Program-made: the position numbers and the translations under genes
Source of the DNA: Isotricha intestinalis
Lineage: Eukaryota; Ciliophora; Litostomatea; Vestibuliferida; Isotrichidae
NCBI GenBank assembly: GCA_023807065.1
Contig: JAJJLU010003609.1
Coordinates: forward strand, 1 to 45,979
Length of the DNA stretch: 45,979 nucleotides
Direction: 5' to 3'
Notes under the pieces: model-generated
Databases searched by the model: none
What the model was told of the DNA's origin: nothing
What the model saw: the letters and a program-made list of their open reading frames with translations, nothing else
Part shown: positions 19,501 through 26,833 of the stretch, one piece after another
Layout: every line of letters begins with the position of its first letter
How positions within the stretch are numbered: the first letter of the stretch is position 1

Positions 19501-22500
19501 AACTTTACTCATATCTCTTAAGTTGAAAGTATAATGTGATTTAGAAGGAGTAGGAAGTAATTTTTCTCTGATTTTTTGGTACATTGCTAAAGCACTGTCA
19601 ATTAAAACATCTGTTTCTTTTTCTAAGTTCTTTGTTTGTGATAACCAAGAAGCAACAATTGTTTTGAAAATTAATTGCATACTTTCATTAGATAAATCTG
19701 TTATCCAAATCATATTAAAATGTCTGAATAAACGAGGAGTTACAGGATTTCTTCCTCCAGAAGGTGGAGCACAAGCAGCCATTATTATAGTATCTTTAAT
19801 AGATCTTTTAATTTTTTTTTCATCATATAACATTCTATTATCAATTAATTGACGAATAAATTCTATAGGTTGTTGAGCACCGAATAAATCTAATTGAGGT
19901 AAGTTTATATCATCAATGAAATAAATGAATTTTTTTCCTGCTGGTGGTGCAAAGTTACCATTTTTATATATTGTAGTTTTTAATATATCATATATATTTC
20001 TACTTGTTGTTTTAGCTGAAAAGTTTGATGATTTATATATGAATCTACCACTCTTTTCATTTTTAAGATAATCCATTATTACAACTGATTTACCTACACC
20101 TGTTTCTCCCATATATAATGAATTGAAACCATTATTTGCTAAAATTCCCATAATTTCCTTATATTTAACTGTATCATTTGTTGGAATTAATATATTAAAG
20201 AATGGGAAATTTTCATCATATTTGTATGGAACTCTATCTGATACTTTATCAAAGAATCTATCAAATGTTGCATTTGTTATATTAATACATACATCATATA
20301 TGTTAAAGTCATTAAAGTTAACATTTAATAAATTAAATTTGGATTTAATATCTTTAATAAATGGATTTCTTGATTTATCATCGAGATTAGCTCCAATAGA
20401 CCATATAATAGCAAAAGCCATTAAATAATTGCAAATATCATTAATATTAGCTGCTTCAGGTTTTATAATATCAGGTTGATAGAAACAAGAAATAATATTT
20501 AAGCAACTTTGAGATAAATTAATATCAACTGATGGAATTTTTTCTTTACATTTTTCTCTGATTAAACTAATATATCTGGGAATATATTTTTCTAATTCAT
20601 TTCCTAAAACTTCAACTTGTGCAATATATTGTTCGCATTTATTCTTAGTAGATGGTTTTTCTAATTCTTCTTCAAGTAACTTCCTTAATTTTTCTTGATA
20701 ATTAAGAACCCAGCTCTTAATAACAGGTAATAATCCAACATGATGAGGTTCCATATAAACCATCCCACATCTAGAGACAGTAGCAGGTGAAGCAACTTCT
20801 AAATCTTGTACTTCAAATATTAAATTCATCATTTTTGGAATTTTAATATTAGATGAATCAGGTAAGCACAATTTTCTAGAATCATCAAGTACAGTATTCA
20901 TATCTTCAATCCAAGTAGCATCAACAGGACCATCGAAAATTAACCATAATCTCTTTGAAGTACCACCAGGCATTTTTTCTGCATCTTCAGCTTCTCTCAT
21001 AATTCTAGCGACAATACCATCTTCCCAAGTTTGAGTAATTTCATCCTTTGCCATATATAAATCACTTTTAGGAACAGCTTTAGGATTTAATAAATCAGTA
21101 TTTATTTTACAATACCAACTCTCATTTGCTGCTAAATCTTTATTTTTACCTAATTCTGTTAAGGTTTTTACTAGAACTTGATATATTGAAGTTTTACCTG
21201 TTCCTGTTGTACCAACTATCATATTTCCTAAACGAACCATCATTGTGTCTAATAATTGACCTACTTTTTCAACGAAACCTGGAGTTGGTTTTAAATTTTC
21301 TGCTTCTATTATTTCTTTTACTTTATTATTAAATACTTTATTTTCAATTTTATTTACTACTGTTGTTGGGAATAAATCTTTAATAATATCTAAGAATAAT
21401 TCAATATCAACTTCAAGGAATTTTGGTAAATTTGAGTCTTTCATTGCTCTAATAAGTACTTCAGCTTCAGGGTCTTTTGGGAATTTTTCCTTTAAATAAC
21501 CAGCTCTAGTTAAAATTGATTTAATACCTCTTAAACCAAAATCATAATGTTTTTGTTTGGATAATTGTTCAGAAGATAATTTAAACAATTGATGCATTTT
21601 AACAGATAAATCTTTAGCAGTTTTAAATCCTTTAGAATATAAAGTAACTTCAGCGACTAAAGCATAATCTGGAATCATCATAGCTACAGGTCTAAAAAGA
21701 GATTTTAAATTATCAGGTAATTCAGTTCTTCCAGCATAACCAGGATTCATAGTAATAAAGACACCAAAACGAGGTTTTAATTTAATAGTTTTACCATCGA
21801 AATCCATAATCCATTTCTTTTCTCTTAAATGAGTTTGAATAGTTTCAATTTGTTGAGCAATGACAGATAAGACTTCAATTTCAATTCTATTGAATTCATC
21901 AAAACAAGCCCAAGCTCCACATTCAGCTAAACCACAAAACATTCTTCCCATCATTTTATAATCTAATTGATCAGTACAATTAAATACACAAACTTTAATT
22001 GCTAAAGCTTTACTTAAATCTTTTGTTGTTTCTGTTTTACCTGTTCCTGCTGGTCCTGCTGGAGCTCCACCGAAATTAATATTCAATGCTGATGTTAATG
22101 TAATATAACATTTATCTGTTAAGGGTGTAATTACCATACGTTCTGGATTACCTAAATATTCATATCCATATATGAAACGAGAATTTGTTTGTTTTATTAC
22201 TACTTCCATTCTCTCTTCTTGTGTTTGGACATTTATATCTTTTTCCCAATAAAATTTCAAATTTTTCTGCCATTCGAAATCATTTTTATTTTTAACATTT
22301 TTTCTAATCATATCACTGACAACAGCTCTAGCATGTACATTGATAATAATTAATCTTTCAACTAATGATTTTTTTAAAGGTTCAACTTTTTCTCTTACTA
22401 AAGTAGATAATTCAATAATAATTTCTTCCATATATTCTAAAAAGTCAGTTAATTTACCTCCTTCAGCAATAGAATCAACAGCTTTTTCAACGAAAATTGC

Positions 22501-25500
22501 CCACATGACTTGATCAATGGTAATAACACATTGACAAGGGAAACCTGCGTAAATCCATTCTCTTCTTGGTTCTTTGAATGCGGGATATTTTTCTAAGCAA
22601 TTTTTAGTTTTATCATAAACAGATTCAAACATACTTGCTTCTAATTCATTTAACCATCCTTCTATATTTTCTGTTGCAAATAATGTATGTGTTAAAGGAA
22701 CTACTTCATCTTCTGGTGATACCATTTCTATTATTTCATTTGATGATTCACTTACAAAGTTTACGCATTTTATTCCATCGAAACATTTTGATAAGTAATC
22801 ATTTACTAAACGAGGTTGACGTGTATTAGATAATATTTTTAAAAGTTCATCATTTGATAAAAAGTAAAAACGAGGAAATGCTTTTCTTTTTGTTTGAAGA
22901 TAATCTTCTAAGGATTTTTGAATTGTATCTAATTCCTTATGAAATCTTGTTAACATTTCTAATAAACCTTCTTGTTTACATCTATTAATTACAATTGGAT
23001 CTGCATAAGTTTTTCTCATTAATTCTTTAAATAATTTATTAACTTTAGCGAAATTTTTTGAAGGTTCAGGTAATTGTTTTTTAATATCTTCAGCTGAGAA
23101 AATATTTTCTAAATAAATCCATTGTTTTTGAACTAATAACCATTCTTCAATAATAGCAGAAATAGAATTTAACATATTATCCCATTCCTCAACTTTATCT
23201 CTAATATCAGCAACGTGTCTTGAAGACAAAGCACCAGCAACTAATTGAGAATGTTCATCTAAAGCATTATATATTTCTTCCACAGAAGCAATAATATATT
23301 TAACTTCATTTTTAGTTTTTGATTGATTTTGAATAATAAATTTAATATTAGCCCAATCACCTGATATTTTTTCAATATCTTTCATTATTTTTTCTTGAGC
23401 AATAGCAGCAGCACTTATATTATCAATTTTATCTCTTTCTTCTTTAATTTTATCATTGGATATAATCATTCCAAAAGTAGTTGAATTTAATTGTTCAGGA
23501 GTATAAACTTCTTCAGGTTTAACAATTTGGAAAAATTCAATCCAATGTCTTTCTTGCATTGAAGTAGATGATAAGACTTGAATAACTGGAGCATTTTGAT
23601 TCATTGTATTAGATAAATCATATAAATAACTAAAAACTTTATCTTTATCAGGATCTGCGATTTTACTTTTAATATTTGTTATAGAAATATTAAAGTCTCT
23701 AATTGCATCTTCTATTTTTTCATTTTTCATTTGATTTATTGTTAAATTTTTCCATTTTTCAGTTGCTTTTTCTAATTCTATTAAAGTTGTCCATAATTGA
23801 TTTTTTAAATCATAATTTTCATTTAATTTCTTCCATTCATCTTCTATATCTTCACTAGGAGGATATTCTAATGTTTTTAAATATGAATTACTTCTATCCA
23901 TTTTATTTTTATAATCTTCAACATGATTTTTATAATTCGTTAATATACTTTGAATTTCCATTCTATCTGTTTTATCTTCAAATAATTTTTGATCATTTAT
24001 TATCTTTTCATTCTCTTTTACAATATCTGCTTTATTTTTCTCAATATTAGATGATATTTCACTTTTAAGAGAATCTTTCTTTGAATTAATTTCATTTCTT
24101 TCATCTTTTATTTTCTTATCCATTTCAATATAAGCATTTTTTAAAAACGTATCATATTCATTTAAATCTTTTTGAGAAACAGTATCAATATTAAATTGTT
24201 TAATTAAAGTATATATATTCCCAATTTTTGCAACATTGTCTTCTAACTTTTGCATAGTTGGTTGGAAAGCATTAAGTTCTTCAATAAATTTACATATTTT
24301 ATCAATTGTATTATGTTCAGCTGCTAACTTAGTATTTCCTTCATCAATAGCTTGTTGAATTTCTTTTTTAAGTTGAGCATATGATCCACCAAGAAAATCT
24401 TCATATATTTTTTTAAATTCATCTAAATATTTATTAAATTCATCTTTAACTAATTTACTATCTATTAACATTATATTTGGATTGAAATTATCTTTAATAT
24501 TTCCCATAACTTTTGTTTTCCAAATATTACAATCTTCTATCTTCTTTCTTACATCTTGAATTGACATATTTGGATCAACGTTTTTATCTGCTGTAGCAAA
24601 TTGTTCTTTTTCAATTTGTAAAGGTTTAAATTCTTCGAAAGATCTTTTTGTATCTTCGAAAATAAAATCGAAGTCAGCTCCTAATTTATCATAAATTAAT
24701 TTAGTATATTTAGAATAATATTTCGATTTTTCAATAACGAATTTAAAAGCTCTTTTAATTTCATCATCTAAAGTATCATTTGTTTTTAAATTAAGTCTTT
24801 CAGGATCAATATTATTTTTATCGTTTTGATTTTGAGTATCAATTAAAAGGATTTGTTCATAATTTTTCTTAGAAAAAATAGAAATTAATCTAGGAGCTTC
24901 AATAATAGTATCAATCATACCTTTAAATAATTCTCCAAACTTTTGGAATATAGTATCTCGATTTGGAGTTAAAGCAACATTTCCATCTCCAAAAGATAAT
25001 CTTAAAGTGAAATAAGCTTGATTGTTTTTTCTACTTAATAATATTTTATTCATTTCAACAAGATTTTGTCTATTTAATTTATATAACATTTCTAAACACA
25101 TTAAATCAGTCATAGTGACATAATTATCAAAAGCTTTTTCATCAGCAGAAGCCAATTGAATTAATTTTCTTCTCATTCTCTTTTCAAGTTTTAAATTATA
25201 CATTGATTTATTCTTTAATTCTTGTAAAGTTTTTGAATTTTCAGTTTCATCAATTTCTCTAACATCTTTTAACCTAGTAGAAATATTTCTATATAATTCT
25301 CTTAAAGTGTCTAAAATTTCAGTTTCTATAATTTTCTTAAATTCACCTTTAGCATTTTCAAACTCTTTTCTTTGAGTTCCTTCAAAATCAGCCATTCCTG
25401 AAGAAGTCCATGCAGTATCACCTACAATTTTCTGTAAAGAAACTTTACTAATTTTATTAATTTGACTATTAGCTTGTATCATTTTTTCAACAAAAGCAGG

Positions 25501-26427
25501 TTTAGAAAGGAATAATTTCTCACTTAATTGTTTTCTAACATATTGGAATTTCTTAAATCTATTAAAATTTCTCCACATGGAAAATAACTTAAAAGGTAAA
25601 TATTGTTTAAAATAATTGATTTTTCTTAAAATATTAAACAAAGTAGATTGATACATCCATTCACTTAAAGTATAAAATTCAGCAGCTTGTTCAGGAATTT
25701 TATCTCTTCTATTAGCTTCATCAACAGGATAAGCATGTGAAATACCTGTTGGAGTAACAATAAAATAATCTTTTCCTATTTTATCTCTTGGAACTACTTT
25801 CAAATCATAAGGTGAAAATATATGTTCTGCAGTATGATCTACTTTCTCACAAAAGATAAATTTTGTTGGTGTTGTATTTCCATACATTGCAAAGAATTGA
25901 ACTGCTTTTTCACCGTTTGTTATTTTTTTCATTATTTTATCGGTTTTACTACCTTTTTTAACATATAATTCCACTTCTAATTCTTTCATTTCTTCTCTTT
26001 GTAATTTTGGATCGAATATTTTTATAAATTTCTGTTTTATTATTTGTTCTACATTCTTTTCATTATCTATATTTTCATTTTGGAAATCATTTTCTTTTTC
26101 ATTTAAACCTATTGAATCTTCTTTATTGTCTTCTTGCTTTTCATCTTCTTTTTCTTTTTTTTTTGTTGTTAAATGCTTTTTATGTTTTGTTTTTGTTATT
26201 TTTGTTTGTTCTTTTTTGTCTTCTGGTAATTTATATTGATCAATTATGCTTTGATCGTAAGGATATAATGATTTGAAATATTCATTGTGTTCTGGCTTAA
26301 ATATATCTGTCACTTTAAAGATTGAATATTTTTGATTGTTTTCTTCGTCGTTTGATAAAAATTTCGAACGGTGCTTTCGCTTATATTCGTCCTTATATTC
26401 AGGACCGATTATCTTTTTGTTATTCAT
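13513..26427 (-). CDS. Axonemal (inner-arm type) dynein heavy chain
   Basis: This 4304-residue dynein motor heavy chain is a single uninterrupted frame. The N-terminal part includes YTLSEWMYQSTLFNILRKIN near 250 and the linker region up to about 1400. AAA1 has GPAGTGKTETTKD near 1455, AAA2 GTTGTGKTS near 1737, AAA3 GETGVGKS near 2107 and AAA4 GLGGSGRQS near 2446, so all four nucleotide loops are intact. The stalk and microtubule-binding domain lie at about 2690-3020. AAA5 contains RWPLIIDPQMQANKW near 3200. The end HSTNFVMYF with the final ALLTQLDN is the usual C-terminal domain. In AAA1, LDYKMMGRMFCGLAECGAW is closest, from memory, to DNAH6-type single-headed inner-arm chains; subfamily assignment is tentative. 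Two Lys/Glu-rich insertions (about 3054-3139 and 4000-4049) are additional to the conserved fold. It is divergent from the VIT/vWA gene. Confidence 0.97.
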   Translation of the reverse strand: MNNKKIIGPEYKDEYKRKHRSKFLSNDEENNQKYSIFKVTDIFKPEHNEYFKSLYPYDQSIIDQYKLPEDKKEQTKITKTKHKKHLTTKKKEKEDEKQEDNKEDSIGLNEKENDFQNENIDNEKNVEQIIKQKFIKIFDPKLQREEMKELEVELYVKKGSKTDKIMKKITNGEKAVQFFAMYGNTTPTKFIFCEKVDHTAEHIFSPYDLKVVPRDKIGKDYFIVTPTGISHAYPVDEANRRDKIPEQAAEFYTLSEWMYQSTLFNILRKINYFKQYLPFKLFSMWRNFNRFKKFQYVRKQLSEKLFLSKPAFVEKMIQANSQINKISKVSLQKIVGDTAWTSSGMADFEGTQRKEFENAKGEFKKIIETEILDTLRELYRNISTRLKDVREIDETENSKTLQELKNKSMYNLKLEKRMRRKLIQLASADEKAFDNYVTMTDLMCLEMLYKLNRQNLVEMNKILLSRKNNQAYFTLRLSFGDGNVALTPNRDTIFQKFGELFKGMIDTIIEAPRLISIFSKKNYEQILLIDTQNQNDKNNIDPERLNLKTNDTLDDEIKRAFKFVIEKSKYYSKYTKLIYDKLGADFDFIFEDTKRSFEEFKPLQIEKEQFATADKNVDPNMSIQDVRKKIEDCNIWKTKVMGNIKDNFNPNIMLIDSKLVKDEFNKYLDEFKKIYEDFLGGSYAQLKKEIQQAIDEGNTKLAAEHNTIDKICKFIEELNAFQPTMQKLEDNVAKIGNIYTLIKQFNIDTVSQKDLNEYDTFLKNAYIEMDKKIKDERNEINSKKDSLKSEISSNIEKNKADIVKENEKIINDQKLFEDKTDRMEIQSILTNYKNHVEDYKNKMDRSNSYLKTLEYPPSEDIEDEWKKLNENYDLKNQLWTTLIELEKATEKWKNLTINQMKNEKIEDAIRDFNISITNIKSKIADPDKDKVFSYLYDLSNTMNQNAPVIQVLSSTSMQERHWIEFFQIVKPEEVYTPEQLNSTTFGMIISNDKIKEERDKIDNISAAAIAQEKIMKDIEKISGDWANIKFIIQNQSKTKNEVKYIIASVEEIYNALDEHSQLVAGALSSRHVADIRDKVEEWDNMLNSISAIIEEWLLVQKQWIYLENIFSAEDIKKQLPEPSKNFAKVNKLFKELMRKTYADPIVINRCKQEGLLEMLTRFHKELDTIQKSLEDYLQTKRKAFPRFYFLSNDELLKILSNTRQPRLVNDYLSKCFDGIKCVNFVSESSNEIIEMVSPEDEVVPLTHTLFATENIEGWLNELEASMFESVYDKTKNCLEKYPAFKEPRREWIYAGFPCQCVITIDQVMWAIFVEKAVDSIAEGGKLTDFLEYMEEIIIELSTLVREKVEPLKKSLVERLIIINVHARAVVSDMIRKNVKNKNDFEWQKNLKFYWEKDINVQTQEERMEVVIKQTNSRFIYGYEYLGNPERMVITPLTDKCYITLTSALNINFGGAPAGPAGTGKTETTKDLSKALAIKVCVFNCTDQLDYKMMGRMFCGLAECGAWACFDEFNRIEIEVLSVIAQQIETIQTHLREKKWIMDFDGKTIKLKPRFGVFITMNPGYAGRTELPDNLKSLFRPVAMMIPDYALVAEVTLYSKGFKTAKDLSVKMHQLFKLSSEQLSKQKHYDFGLRGIKSILTRAGYLKEKFPKDPEAEVLIRAMKDSNLPKFLEVDIELFLDIIKDLFPTTVVNKIENKVFNNKVKEIIEAENLKPTPGFVEKVGQLLDTMMVRLGNMIVGTTGTGKTSIYQVLVKTLTELGKNKDLAANESWYCKINTDLLNPKAVPKSDLYMAKDEITQTWEDGIVARIMREAEDAEKMPGGTSKRLWLIFDGPVDATWIEDMNTVLDDSRKLCLPDSSNIKIPKMMNLIFEVQDLEVASPATVSRCGMVYMEPHHVGLLPVIKSWVLNYQEKLRKLLEEELEKPSTKNKCEQYIAQVEVLGNELEKYIPRYISLIREKCKEKIPSVDINLSQSCLNIISCFYQPDIIKPEAANINDICNYLMAFAIIWSIGANLDDKSRNPFIKDIKSKFNLLNVNFNDFNIYDVCINITNATFDRFFDKVSDRVPYKYDENFPFFNILIPTNDTVKYKEIMGILANNGFNSLYMGETGVGKSVVIMDYLKNEKSGRFIYKSSNFSAKTTSRNIYDILKTTIYKNGNFAPPAGKKFIYFIDDINLPQLDLFGAQQPIEFIRQLIDNRMLYDEKKIKRSIKDTIIMAACAPPSGGRNPVTPRLFRHFNMIWITDLSNESMQLIFKTIVASWLSQTKNLEKETDVLIDSALAMYQKIREKLLPTPSKSHYTFNLRDMSKVIQGMVRAGLSEIPDKKMLVCLWIHEMSRQFRDRLLAEDIPWFDNEIKNLYEGKLSMQKGSLTPLDQLIFTDIKEKCYKISTDPNLLLKRINDELDSYNTASRAGQMKLVFFTDAINHFCRIARILSLARGNALLIGLGGSGRQSLTKIVVFTLKQEMNTLQIAKGYGVEAFLKDIGKILKKSGGISENGGVNDNKKQTFLFSDTQILQESFLEDINNILNNGEVPNLFKDDEMAVIFNNLKDKAKENKYPETKDGVYQYFVATVRDSLHVVLSFSPVGSSFRNRCIQFPSIINCCTIDWFNVWPDDALKSVAGRYLKTIGETIRGQPANTVKPLEGRVITQLSIIFVEIQKKALELSDRFRTELRRNYYITPTSYLEFIKLFIDIYNEKIKIIPEQIKNYKLGIKKLNEANEIVKSLKEELVLLEPQQIQRKKDVDAMIVVLEEKKKVVGEERAKIQGEKDEVDKQRSEILKIKEECDAEMATAKPKLDYAKEALQKLDEGDLKQLRSYQKPSENILALARNICFVFDCKGSEYSDFKILINDTKKFKDNCQNEAMMVKKLNDPRKLKQLGDLFETIREKDFLKVSMAADGLKTYVGALLDYVKVYRQVKPKMDQQEKATRELKEVEDKLEEKSKTLKAKEDELAQLEREYNNANRELSNLEFSIKNINIKMKRAGKLVNGLKDEGVRWKEKIIQLSKEAQNLLANVIISSTVVSYFGPFTMEYRKEFLQSTKEFVIRAGVHYSTQEDPEEEEKRKREEEEEERRKEEEERKKLEEEEAKKQAAENGEEEKKEEEVEKTEEEKQKEEEEKKKKEEEEEKKRQEEERIKNTYVPLSAEEIEERLLPDNIPDFNIQEMLSDPMEIRDWNYSGLPADELSIENAIITVRAKRWPLIIDPQMQANKWIRNYYRKQKINAYKITNKNLFNLLKNSIMNGYPCLIENVEQTLDSSLEPILANQVFKQGAGYYLSMGSDKPIQFTVGFKLFMTSKMANPHYLPELSIKVTLINFTVTRKGLEDQLLVEVVKHERPELEAQKDETMLSINNGKKMISDLEASILNLVNAAGSDILDNDILVDKLEESKVQSGKIKEELEKAEVTARTINKERTSYHPISVRGSILYFAIASLANIDSMYNYSLEYFLKLFNQRLNRSEASKDVMKRVQILIDDITISFYEKISRGLFEKDKLLYSFLIVSSKLQNDGSIGDSEWQFFLRGVGNYVPKIEKDNPYYKKGIDSWMDLELYKKLVSFKEFAVSFYDIENILGNFNQDDIKSFNEFLKSESPHLHKFPDALEKISQDFNRLLLVKELREEKLIFAIKYFIETSFSKRFLESPPFSVETAFLDSLKTTPLIFILSAGANPVKFLRDYAKLRGVNMINISLGQGQGDIAKRAIFESIKNGNWVCLENCHLARSWMPKFEEILEEVNDKEEEIHEDYRLWLTSMPSNAFPAAVLQSGVKITNEPPKGIRASLKGTFLNIKDEDFKNSTLPEKLKKMTFGLAFFHAIILERRKFGPLGWNIPYEWMNSDLEASRMHLNMYIEEYAAEGVPFEILRFLVGTINYGGRVTDDKDEKLIAAILEKYFDDMIFDESYKFSESGIYYAPDVDNMEIINQYIEQLPLDDEPEVFGLNNNANITLQKKTVREFMEPLIGIQPRTSSSGGKKPDEIVLDIKYDIDAQFAEVEDLDKTRASPYSILVNPDADKEEEEKKDEEKKEEEKKEEEKKEEDKKDKKKEKKKKKDDGKKKKSPLGNFLLQECDKFNNLLKIMRSSLHSLELAVKGTEVMSPQIEKVYHSFLDGLVPKLWADNAYLSLKPLSSWIKDLILRVKFMSQWLYDGPQNSFWISAFFFPQGFNTAVLQTYARKTLEPIDKLTFRTNVLDKKIGDEEIIYPADGVNIHGLQLEGASWDRSRICLREQSPGQLHIEMPVIWLEPINVSKLKKAGYYECPLYKTSSRAGELSTTGHSTNFVMYFYLKCDDRTPNKNADHWIRRGTALLTQLDN
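14280..14425 (-). repeat. Lys/Glu low-complexity insertion in dynein C-terminal region
   Basis: This purine-rich stretch (on the coding strand) encodes repeats of the EEKKEEEKK type followed by an all-Lys/Asp block, at about residues 4000-4049, just before LGNFLLQECDKFN. It keeps the reading frame and lies in a surface region of the motor C-terminal part. Confidence 0.75.
17010..17268 (-). repeat. Lys/Glu/Arg low-complexity insertion between dynein stalk and AAA5
   Basis: It encodes about 80 residues of EEEEKRKREEEE-type sequence at about 3054-3139. They follow YFGPFTMEYRKEFLQSTKEF and precede MEIRDWNYSGLPADELSIEN. Other heavy chains have only a short loop here. Probably a long charged helix or disordered loop. 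Confidence 0.75.
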
Positions 26428-26833
26428 TTTAAGTAAAATTTTTTTTTTTTTGATATTTATACAACAGTTACGATATATTTAATTAATTTTTTTTTTTTAA
26501 ATGGGGGATTGATGTTTTATTTATAATTTGTTTTATTTTTTTTTTTTTTGGATTTTTTTATATATATTATTTTTCAATTATCAATAGAAAAATAAGGGAT
26601 TATATTGCTTAAAATTAATTAATATTTTTAGGAAAAGAATTATAAAGATTTAATGTATATGAATATGAATTATATAACAATAAATTTATTCTCCATATCA
26701 AGTCATTAAATAAATATTAGTGATTGAATTAAATAACAATGAATGAATAATAAATTTAAAAAACCATCAAATTTTTTGCCAAATAATAATGAATGATATT
26801 TTAATATAAAGCAAATATCTTAAAAATAAAAAT
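26428..26833. other. Divergent intergenic region, dynein / VIT-vWA
   Basis: These 406 bases lie between two start codons. They hold T runs next to the dynein start and A/T-rich sequence elsewhere. I see no RNA gene, open frame or recognisable factor site. Presumably it contains both promoters. Confidence 0.6.
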
